Shown one piece after another: positions 55,011-64,000 of a stretch of 64,000 nucleotides of DNA; positions within the stretch are counted from its first letter, which is position 1; each line of letters begins with the position of its first letter. A model generated the notes under the pieces. The model was given only the letters and a program-made list of their open reading frames with translations, was not told the DNA's origin and did not search any database. The DNA is from Petaurus breviceps papuanus (Eukaryota; Chordata; Mammalia; Diprotodontia; Petauridae), in the NCBI GenBank assembly GCA_028583685.1, contig JAMXIF010000003.1, forward strand, positions 51,373,954 to 51,437,953, read 5' to 3'. The translations under genes were made by a program, and so were the position numbers.

Positions 55011-55855
55011 TTAGATAACAAGTTTAGGGTTGGGGAGAATGGTTAGTAGTACAATTCATTGTTCCTAATTTATGGTTTTTTCAAAGCAAATTGTTGAAAG
55101 GTTTGGATTGGATTATTATCTGCTTTTTAAGTCATAAGAAATCAGACAATAATTATTTCTTGGAAGAATTAAGGCAGAATATCTTGAGTGAATAAATCAC
55201 AAGTTCTGAGAATAGGAGATACAAAGTACAGTTTATAAAGTGCAGAAAGCATTCTTGTCTCCTTATGTTAGCCATTCTCAAATATGTGTCTGAATACACA
55301 GATACAAAGTCAACTTCTCAGGCTCGTGTGATGGTAGTAGCCATGCATGATACAGTTAGCAGTTGTTACCAAATCAACCTTAAATATTTTCTCAATACAA
55401 AACAATGAAAGAGGGTGGAAACTCAGACACAGAATAAAGCTAAAGTTGGCCTCTTTCCTGTAGTATGGGTTGGGTTGATCTATAATGGTTAATTTAATTA
55501 TACTTAGATATGATCTCCTTTGTCAAAGGTTTGAAGGAATCAATATTTTCTCTCTTTAGCTAGCAAAATGTTGGATTCTTTTTCTTTCTAAAGCTTCTTT
55601 GAGCTCTGCTGATGTGAGGAATTGTCTGAACTGTTACCATTAAATCCCTAACATTGCTATAGGGAGGGAACAGTTCAGTAGTGAGATTGTGAATAGCAGA
55701 ATTTTTGATGCTGTTGAGGGTTAACTAAAGATATGTTATACATCTTTAATTTGTATCATCATTGTTCTTATCTCCTTTACTAGTTGTATAGGTTATTCGT
55801 AATACTCACTTATGAACACAGGATACATTCTAGAAAAATCAGACAGATAGGGTAC
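55011..55855. other. Unassigned DNA
   Basis: No recognised element. Confidence 0.3.
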
Positions 55856-55859
55856 ATGA

Positions 55860-56020
55860 GAAAAATCACAAAATTAGGAGTCAGAAGACTTGGATTCAAG
55901 TCCCAGCTCTACAACTAACTTGCTATGAGACCTTGAGAAAAGTACACTGAAGCTGTTTCCTCATCTGTAAAATTTAAGGGACTGGATTTGATCTCCAAAT
56001 TCCTCTTAAACTCCAAACAT
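55860..56020 (+). repeat. MIR SINE
   Basis: AGGAGTCAGAAGACTTGGATTC, TTCCTCATCTGTAAAATTTAAGG. Confidence 0.78.
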
Positions 56021-56376
56021 TTGTAAATATATAAGTACATGATAATTTATTATTAGAATAATTTAAGGACATTTTCTTTTGTGTTTTCTATGTAATTTGT
56101 TTTGTAATTTGGGGTTTTTTGTTGTTGTTTTTTTTTTGCTGTTTGAATTGTAATATGTGATCATTTCCCTAGTGTTGTCCTTTGGATAGCATAATTTATT
56201 CAATATAAATATTTTAAGGAATGAAGAATTTCACAGTAGTACTGAGATTCTCTCCCCACCCCCCTTCTCTTTCATCTGATCTTTATTTGCTAAAATAAGG
56301 CACCTTATAAAGTCGTAAGACTTTTTGATAACAGTATCTATAGTTCAAAGTCAAAAGGATTATTACTTTTTTCTTT

Positions 56377-56531
56377 TTTTTTTTTTTACTTTTTGGAGGG
56401 CAGTTGGGATTAAGTGACTTGCCCAAGGTCACATTGCTAGTTTTTTGTGTTAAGTTCTGAGGTCAGATTTGAACTCAGGTCCTCCTGACTCCAGGGCCAG
56501 TGCTCCATTCACTGTGCCACCTAGCTGCCCC
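56377..56531 (-). mobile_element. WSINE-type SINE, minus
   Basis: Head at right (TGCCACCTAGCTGCCCC), body GGTCAGATTTGAACTCAGG and GTGACTTGCCCAAGG. ACTTTTTT-rich flanks form an imprecise target duplication. Confidence 0.88.
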
Positions 56532-56925
56532 ACTTTTTTTTTTCTAATGGCATTGTTACAACCCAGGTAATTAAGTAACTATTAAAAGCAGATGCCCATG
56601 CTTTCTTTAAAAGTGAAAGACACTAGCAGTGTTAAGAAAAAGAATCATTATTTTCTCATAAGGATATCGTGCCCTAACTGCTATATGTAGTTCCTTTCAA
56701 TTAAAGACACTCAATAGAAGTATTATAATGAGTTACAGTACATGCACTTCCAAGAGCACACCAACAAACCAAGATGGATCCACTGTGTCCTTGGAATGAA
56801 TACTTGTTCAGTTCACTCAAGTCATGAGCCATTCCTTGTTTCTTCCCAAGAATCCAGATTGGTTTTGTTGCTTCAGAATGATTTGGTTAAAAAAAGTTAG
56901 ACCATGGGTAGCTCTGGTTCCCTTT
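56532..56925. other. Unassigned DNA
   Basis: No recognised element. Confidence 0.3.
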
Positions 56926-56929
56926 AGAA

Positions 56930-57836
56930 TGTCATAAGTAGATGTCCTTTAGACACCTTAAACTCAACATGTTCAAAAGTGAACTCATTTTCTTCTCCCC
57001 CCAAATTCTTCCCTCTTTCTTGCTTCCTTTTTTTTTTTTTTTAAAGCAATCAGTGTTAAGTAACTTGCTCAAGGTTACATGGCCAGGTGTTTCTGGGTGG
57101 GTTCTAAGTGTCGGAGCCCAGATTCTATCCCCAGGTCATCCCGACATTGGAGCCTGTGCTCTTACTTGCTGTGCTACCTGGCCGCCCCTCTTGCTTCCTT
57201 TTTACTGTGTCGTTGGCACCATTATCCTTCCAGTCACCCAAGTTCACAGGGTAGGCTTCATTCTCAACTCCTTTCTCTCTCTCTTTTATCATCTGCTGCC
57301 AGTCTGGTATTAATTACTGTTTATTCTGACACTGCCACCACCTTGGTGCAGGCCTTGTCTCCTTACCCATGGACTGTTGCAGTAGCTTGTTGGTTAGTCT
57401 CCTTTCCTCAGATCTTCCCACTCTAGTGCATAAGCTGTCAAAATGATCTTGATAAAGTGAGAGTCTAGTCATCTCCTCTCTATTCATTAAACTCCAGTGG
57501 CTAAGTTTCAACTCCAGGATCAAATGAAAGATCCTTTTTTTTGGGTATTCAAAGTCCTTCATAATCTAGCCCCCTAACAGACTTTCTAATCTTCTTACAC
57601 TTCATTACTCCTCGTGTGCTCTGTGATCTAGTGACACTGGCCTCCTTTCTGTTCCTCCTACTTGACTCTCTATCTCTTGCATTTTTGCAGATTTTTCTCC
57701 TGTACCTGGAATGCTCTCTATACTTGTGTCTGCCTCCTGGTTTCCTTGGTTTCTTTCAAGTCTCAGCTAAAATTCTACCTGTTTGCAAGAAGTCTTATTA
57801 CTAGAGCTGTCATGCACTTAATAAATGTTTTGTTGT
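56930..57836 (+). repeat. L2 LINE 3' end, split by a SINE
   Basis: CTTAAACTCAACATGTTCAA, then after the SINE TTATCCTTCCAGTCACCCAAG, AATGATCTTGATAAAGTG, CTCCAGTGGCTAAGTTTC, TTTCAAGTCTCAGCTAAAAT and TTAATAAATGTTTTG. The open frames here are L2 debris. Confidence 0.78.
57033..57189 (-). mobile_element. tRNA-derived SINE (GGCGGCCAGGTAG-type), minus
   Basis: Head at right (CTACCTGGCCGCCCC). Perfect 14-bp duplication CTTGCTTCCTTTTT at 57019-57032 and 57190-57203. It lies inside L2. Confidence 0.9.
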
Positions 57837-58142
57837 CATGACTTGACCTTCAAGGTGGTCCTGGAATAGACATGGTTTTGAATAGATCCTGTGTAGCAAG
57901 TTAAGATTGAGGCTTTCAGTAAATAAGTATATTCTTGGATTCTTAGCATGGATTAAGGCAGCAGGAAGTCATTCTTTTCTCAACTCCTGATTCCTGGAGC
58001 TTGAGCCTTTCCAAAATTTCTGACCTCTTAATTATGATATTTCCTGAAATGAAAATAACATTTCTATGATATCAGCTATTTGAATTATCAGTTTATGACA
58101 CAGAGTAATATACTAGCACATTTATATGATGTTTTAAGTCTT
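57837..58142. other. Unassigned DNA
   Basis: No recognised element. Confidence 0.3.
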
Positions 58143-58147
58143 ACAGC

Positions 58148-58771
58148 TGTAGCAGCAAGCACCCCAGTGTCCCCAGGGTGGCTGCCAACACAGGTCCATA
58201 GATGTGCTTCTCTAAAGGAAAGCAACTCAAAATGGGTTAACAAGCTTACTTTAATCAATCAAATATATATCATTCACCTAGTTCAGGGGAAAAAGGTCAG
58301 CACTCCGGACTTCAGAGAATTACAAACAAAATATAAACAAGTTACAAGCAGCAGACAGGCTTCCAACTGTCCAACCATTACATCCATACCTAGTTACAGT
58401 TACCAGAGAGGGAAGCACCAACATCTGAGTTTTCAAAGCCAGGGGGCTCATTGGCTGCCCAAAGTCTCATCTGGTCAAATTACACAACACTTCTCAAAGT
58501 GAACCCCAAAACAAAATCTCACATCAGGGTATATATAGTCTTCTCCTGGCTCAGAGAATGTCACAACCCTCTTGACCCACTGCCCAGTCACAAAGCACCA
58601 AGGTGTGGACATTCCTGAAAACAAAATCTCCCACCACAAGCTCCATGTGACCATATTCAGCCTATTAGGGGGCAGAGTGTATTTTTCAAATCAGGGAAGG
58701 TTCTCAGAGTCTCTTAAGCCTATCAGAGGGCCTAGGGGCAGGGAAGATCTTAAATTCCCATTCCCATAACA
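58148..58771 (-). mobile_element. Solo LTR, family B, 624 bp
   Basis: Plus strand starts TGTAGCAGCAAGC and ends CCCATAACA. The 5-bp flanks ACAGC/ACAGT (58143-58147, 58772-58776) differ by one base. On the minus strand a TATATATA box lies near 58532-58540, with an ATTAAA signal further downstream near 58253. The right end matches the fragments at 19495-19645 and 17757-18238. Confidence 0.8.
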
Positions 58772-58789
58772 ACAGTTTTAGCTTTCTTA

Positions 58790-58925
58790 AGAGAAGCTTA
58801 GGAGGTAGGTAGTGAGTTAGTTGTATTATGCCCATTTTACAGTTGAGAAAACTGAGTCTCAAGTTAATTGACTTGACCATGGTGACAGATCTATCAGGTG
58901 GCAAAGTTAAGGCATGTACTTGCAT
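58790..58925 (-). repeat. MIR SINE (minus)
   Basis: GGAGGTAGGTAGTGAGTTAG, CCCATTTTACAGTTGAGAAAAC, CAGGTGGCAAAGTTAAGGC. Confidence 0.65.
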
Positions 58926-59889
58926 CTCTCAACTTTAAAGCACTTGTATTTATTATACTAGGCTGAATTTCACAGAACAGCTGCTTACATCATTTGTTTT
59001 TGCTTATATTTTTGGATAGGGTAGAAATTTTAGGTCTTTAAAAATTTAGATGAATGTTTTGGAGAATAGTCCAGGAAGAGAACTAAAGGCAGAGACTTTG
59101 ATTGACTCAGGCTTATATATTTTGTTTTTTCCCCTTGCTATTCTGTTAGAAGTAGGACATGTTTGTGTTAATATCATGTGTACAAAAAAATCCAGAAAGT
59201 CAGGAAAGGATGTCTTTTCTTCCATAGAAGTACTGGAGAAGGCTTATAAGAGAGAGAAAGAGCTCCAATATAGTGAATTTCCATTATTAGATTAAATTTG
59301 AGAGTATTTATTGAAATCTACTATAGATTGAAACCTAATCTATCTGTATATATGTATATGGATACATATATACCTATTTGTTTATTACCAGATTGAGGTG
59401 TAGGTAAAGACATATCTTTTGGGAATGCATAAATTGCAAAGGCTATGATAGAAGACTACTAAGAAGTCAGGGGAAGTGTTGTAATTTATCTGTAAATATA
59501 CAATTGTAAAGACCTTAAGGAAGATGAAGCAGTTTATGTGTTGTGTATAGTAAATATGTCACACTGAATTTTTACAATGATGTTCAATTATTATTGAAGA
59601 AATTACATGTCAGCTGTTTCTTGATAGGATAACATTTTCTAATTTTAAGTTGATTTTTATTATGTATGTCTACTGTGGATTTATGATGCCCCTTTGGGAA
59701 GATTCTAACCCTTATATGATAGCTTGTGGTGGAGGATGAACTGATGATAGCTATAGTATCTGTAATAAAGACATGCTCACAATGTTTCTAACATCTATAC
59801 ATATTGGATTCCAGATTTATTGGATAAGAATTCACTTGTTTTGGTATAGTGAATGCAAGATTATTCTTGTTGTCAAGAATGCTTGATTT
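58926..59889. other. Unassigned DNA
   Basis: An 81-codon frame (59050-59295) is the only notable one. It has one hydrophobic stretch (LYILFFPLAILLEVG), no family resemblance and no supporting signals. Confidence 0.3.
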
Positions 59890-60469
59890 CAAGTCTTGCC
59901 CTGATATTTAGGAACAGTGTAACCTAGGGCAAAACATTGAACCTCTTTGTGGTTCAGGCAGAACTCTACTGGTATCAATGGAGTGAACTTCTTTTCCCTG
60001 TGGAATTCAACATTTAAGAAATCACAGGTCAGAACAAAAAGAAACCACTATGAAACACAAATATCACACTATAGGGAACATGATGTTATGAATTTAAATT
60101 ATTTTTTCTCATTTCTATTGTTGATTCTTTAATCTGCAACAATCTTATATTCACAATTTATCTCCATATCACTAAGGACATGAAATCAGCGAAATATGAA
60201 ATCTAGCACTCAGCCATAATTCCTTAAGCAGCATTATCCTTTTAACACTGCTTTAGGGCATGGACTTGGCAATGGGTACTTGATAAAATCTTTCAGGTCC
60301 TTAGAATAAAATAGTCAGATGAAAACTCTTTCCTTTTCCAAAATATCATTTTTAACTTCTTAGTAGTAAAACCTACTCCAGAAAGTCCTTTGTTGACATT
60401 TTTCTTGCAGATTAGGTCTTCTGGGGCTGCACATGAATCTTAACATAATTCTTATACATTAAAAGTAGT

Positions 60470-60790
60470 TAGTACTTAATGAATGAATGTTTGTGCAATG
60501 AGATCCCTGTGTAACCTTAGGCAGGATCCTTAACCTCTGATGTGGGCACTTTACACATATCATCTCATTTGATCCTCACAACAATGCTGGGAAGCAGGTG
60601 GTGTTATTATCTCCATTTTGCAATTGAAGAAGTTGAATAGACTTCAGGTTAAAAACTTTCCCCTGGTCACATAGTTCTTGAGACAGATTTGAGCTCTGGT
60701 TTTTGTGACTACAGTTACAGTGCTCCATTCAGATATGCTACCTAGTACCTAACTCAGTCTGAGCCTTAGTTCCTCATCTTTAATGTGAGA
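60470..60790 (+). repeat. MIR with a nested MIR/THER-type SINE
   Basis: Outer MIR: TGTAACCTTAGGCAGGATCC then, after the insert, TGAGCCTTAGTTCCTCATC. Insert (about 60540-60750): CATCTCATTTGATCCTCAC, TTATCTCCATTTTGCAATTG, GATATGCTACCTAGTACC. A further MIR scrap is at 59890-59950. Confidence 0.65.
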
Positions 60791-62265
60791 ATAATTGTAT
60801 GACTTACCTTTTTTTTTTTTGAGGAAAGAACTTGATTCAATAAGTATTTATTGAACACCTACTATAGAACCGTGCTGAAGACTTAGAGAAATAAGTGTTA
60901 TTACTGCTGTAAGGGAGTGGTTGGTGATTGGTAGATTTTCCTGATGATCCTTCCCATAATTATTGAATGAATATATGTGTGTACCCATGATAAAATTGTT
61001 GCTTCTTTTTTATCTGAAATAAAATTGATAGTTCATTAGGAATTTATAATAATTTAAATAGTTTAAAGTGTTTTTTTTAGGGTTATGTTAATGGAAAGAA
61101 AATTTTTTGAGCAGTATTATGATTTATTTGCTGTAGTGTATGTTGAATGGATAAACAAACTTGACAGCTTATCTATGGATTGTTAGTGTAACTGACATCA
61201 TATTTTGATTTTATTATAATGAATTGAACCAAAAGACATGTTAAATGATTTATCCTTTTATTCCTTTCTATGTACATTTCAAATATCTTTTTCCTTTCTT
61301 TTACTTTATTAAAAGCTTTCTTCTATTTTCATTTGTATTCAAAGATTGCACATGATTTTAAGAGCCAGATGCTTCACTGGAAGGACCTTTTGCATTAGAA
61401 TTTAATACATAAGAAAGCCACATGTAATTAACTCTCATTTGTCATTTTGGATTATTTATGGTAGAATGTTAGTTCCATATTGATTTTCCCTTGCCACCTT
61501 GCATATATCAGGGTTTGCTCCTTCTTCAACCCCTTAGCAGTTGGTACATATGAAGGAATACAGACTAATATTAATATTGACCCAAGGGGGAAAAACATAA
61601 TTGGAAAGATTAATCTGCTGCCAGGAAAAAAAATCATCATAATGCTTCCCATAGTCAAATATTATTTTATTTAACATTACCAATGACACCTTAGTGCTAG
61701 TATTATAAATATCTAGAGTTGACTGTATTTTAAAAAATACTCATGATCTCCCATAAAGGAAATATATATGTATGTGAATGCATATGCACATGTCTGTATA
61801 TGTGTGTGTGTATTTGTGAATAAATGTATGTGTGTGTGTGTGTGTGTATACACACACTATAATTCAGCTCTTTCTCCAGAGACCTGGAATTTATTCATCA
61901 CATTCTCTTTTGGAATATTTTAATCCACATTTGTGTAGAGCTTCATTGTTACTGTTGCTATAATTATTTCTACTATTACAAGCTAAATTAATCACTGGAG
62001 GAAATTTAAAGCTGTTTTCCCAAGAATGTAGCTCTACTTGTTTCTGTCATTCTTGACCTTTACCTTTTCTTTCTGCCAAAGTATTGTTTTATTCTTTTTA
62101 TTAGTAACTTTTCAGATTCCAGACCATCTACTTAGAATTGAATACATCAAAGGAACTTTATGGAATAGGAATATTTGTTGTAGGAAAAATATGTCTGTTA
62201 CTTAGAAGTCTAGGAAAAGAATCTCCTTCACAGTATTAGTATTTCATAGGCAGCAAAGATTAATT
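60791..62265. other. Unassigned AT-rich DNA with a TG/TATG microsatellite
   Basis: 61760-61857 is TATG/TG/CA-rich low complexity. The rest shows no recognised element. Confidence 0.35.
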
Positions 62266-62269
62266 AGTG

Positions 62270-62400
62270 AGCAATGTGGTGTAATGAATAGGGAACTGAC
62301 CTCAGAACCAAGAAGAAAAGATTTCAAGGCCTATTACTTATACTTACTACCTGTGAGGAAGTTATTTAACCTCTTAGTTATGGGCAGTTCTTTAAGAATA
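62270..62400 (+). repeat. MIR SINE fragment
   Basis: GCAATGTGGTGTAATGAATAG, CTACCTGTGAGGAAGTTATTTAACC. Confidence 0.6.
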
Positions 62401-62529
62401 GAGATTGCAAAGATTGATAGTTTGCTATACAACAGGTGATAATTTCTTAATATAAAAGTAAATGTGGTATAACTCAGAACTGTTCCAGCTTTTAGTTCAG
62501 ATGGCTGTGCAAGTTTTAATAGAAATCTG

Positions 62530-63007
62530 TCTAGAAATTAGCTTATTCTCTCACCAGTCCGTACTCTGCCTTTTTCTACCATGACTCCACTCTTCCCCCT
62601 CCCAACTGATTTGTGAGCAGGAATTTTAGCCCAGGGCAAAATCCCTGTTGTTTCCCCATTCTGCCCCATCCCCTGCCCCCCACTGGATATTTCTCCATTC
62701 TTCCCTGTCCCCTGTCCCCCCCACCAGATCTTCCCCATCTTTGCCCATTCTAGGTTCCCTGTTGTTCAGCCTAGGGTAAACTATGCACTTGCGGGAAATT
62801 CAAATATACACTGTCAAATCACTGATTGTAGTCTCAGCTTATGTAATGTGACTATTGGAATTGCCTTAAAAACTGGCATATTGTCCGTGCCAACTCACTG
62901 TCTGATCTGGGTATGTGACCCTGGCACTCCCGAGGTAATAAAGTCCACTTCCAAATTTTACTCTCAGGGATCTTGTCTCGCTCCTTTCTGTCCTAGGAAT
63001 CTCTTCA
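62530..63007 (+). mobile_element. Possible LTR (plus), with a C-rich minisatellite
   Basis: GAGGTAATAAAGTCCACTTCC (about 62933) followed within 40 bases by CAGGGATCTTGTCTCGCTCC resembles the R-U5 region of gammaretrovirus-type LTRs, and a CA end is available at 63007. Upstream is a C-rich repeat (62655-62740) of about 40-bp units that could be U3 enhancer repeats. No start or target duplication could be fixed. Confidence 0.42.
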
Positions 63008-63239
63008 TATTGGAAGATTACTTTGTCCTTGGAATTCATACACTGGAAGAACCCTCTGCCCCTGTGCTCTCTTCTCATTTAATGGTTCCTCCCAGAACCT
63101 GCATTTCTGGAGGGTGCCCAGGACAGCTTTCTCTTCATTTCTCATCAGGATGCACTTCTATTATGCCCCTGCACTTGGTAGCTTTGTCAAATCCCTTTAA
63201 ACTTCCTTGTATGTTGCCTCCCCCTCTCACCCCCACCTC

Positions 63240-63360
63240 CCATTAGATACAAGCTCCTTGAAATCAAGGACTCTTTTTTGGCATGTTTTTATTCCTAGCA
63301 CAATATCCCAGGTATAAAGTAAACAGTTAGTAAATACTTGTTGACTGACTAATTTTCAGG
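63240..63360 (+). repeat. L2 LINE 3' tail
   Basis: TAGATACAAGCTCCTTGAAATC ... CTAGCACAATATCCCAGG ... ACTTGTTGACTGACT. Confidence 0.75.
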
Positions 63361-64000
63361 TTCCTTGAGAGTATTTGCTAAAATTGTGAAGATGCCATGG
63401 AAATGATTGTACTGCCAGTGATAGTTCTGGGAGTTGGTGTTTGGGACAGAAGCTTCTGAGTATGGTTAAGGTTAACTGTGTGTTAGAGTTAATTCACAAA
63501 TGACACTCCTTGGATGAACTTTTAGCTTCACTCTACAGAAAGGCCATGAATTCTGGACCAATATTAAGTTCATATTTGAAGCCTGTTAATCTAGACATAT
63601 GTGAGAAACTGTGATGGTTTCCCTAGGAATTTTTCAGAGAATCTATAAAAGGTTTTGGATTTTAACAAATTCTAGGATCATCACTGATCCTTGTGTAGAG
63701 TTTTTTAAAAAAGAAATAATCACTTGGAAAATTAGCTTTTATACTTATATAAGTATACTTTTATACTTAATAAGATTAATTTTTTGGGGGGGGTAGGGAA
63801 GAAGACCAGTTAGTAGCATAGTCTTAGGATTTTTTCATTAAATCACTTTGACTATTATAAATAATTTATCCTCTTACATCAATGCGATCGTGACCATTTT
63901 AAAAAATATATTAAGTCTGACTATTTTGTCTTTCAAATTTGAATCCTGAAATATAATTTAAGCTTCTTTTCTCTCTCAGTATTTACTCTCATTCAGTTCT
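63361..64000. other. Unassigned AT-rich DNA
   Basis: No recognised element or coding signal up to the window edge. Confidence 0.3.

Noticed and set aside
56942-57426. Overlapping 123- and 115-codon frames
   Set aside because: They run through a SINE and L2 sequence; repeat debris, not a gene.
59050-59295. 81-codon frame with one hydrophobic stretch
   Set aside because: Expected by chance at this length; no start context, splice or homology evidence.
62848-63246. 132-codon frame downstream of the C-rich minisatellite
   Set aside because: It overlaps the suspected LTR and an L2 tail, and no family resemblance is seen.

Overview
The window looks like intergenic or intronic DNA of a marsupial (metatherian) mammal. 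The evidence is the repeat content: tRNA-derived SINEs of the marsupial WSINE type, half-LINE-1 (HAL1) elements coding only ORF1, marsupial-style L1 3' ends, old MIR, L2 and L3/CR1 copies, and ERV LTRs. Base composition is AT-rich with few CpGs. I found no convincing host exon, tRNA, CpG island or promoter. Almost every long open frame is explained by a mobile element or is antisense noise. The species cannot be named from sequence alone.

Layout. 1-3008: fossil class III (ERV-L-like) retrovirus, minus strand, with a long gag frame, a protease and the start of RT; the far end is near or beyond the window edge. 3009-7950: old L1 and L3/CR1 (minus), split by a full-length HAL1 (4533-7414) with an intact 361-codon ORF1 and a perfect 19-bp target duplication. 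7960-13430: decayed minus-strand L1, a SINE, and a solo LTR (9466-10681) inside an L2 tail. 13946-14381: short pogo-type element. 15474-17260: an older HAL1/L1 interrupted by an LTR. 17757-23283: LTR cluster of several copies, including an inverted pair and a solo LTR lodged at the 5' end of a 7SL RNA pseudogene. 23.8-40.7 kb: old SINE/LINE debris, two small DNA transposons, and several copies of one unnamed purine-rich repeat. 40729-42629: nearly intact pogo/Tc5-like transposon with a transposase of about 430 codons carrying two small frameshifts. 42.6-47.2 kb: L1 split by a second HAL1. 47949-48499: Tigger-like deletion derivative. 48.5-64 kb: mostly anonymous AT-rich DNA with scattered MIR, L2, L1 and SINE copies, one more solo LTR (58148-58771) and a possible plus-strand LTR near 62.5-63.0 kb.

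How the parts relate. Three parasite/dependent pairs are visible. The 436-bp element at 13946 keeps both ends of the 1.9-kb transposon at 40729 and lacks its gene, so it would need that transposase. The HAL1 copies code ORF1 only and would depend on L1 ORF2 protein. The SINEs end in A-rich tails with target duplications, as expected of L1-mobilised elements. Several solo LTRs share end motifs and 5-bp target duplications, which fits the ERV-L-like provirus in the first 3 kb. I see no multi-gene host system here. The most interesting items are the autonomous/deletion-derivative transposon pair, the intact HAL1 and the long ERV-L-like gag frame.
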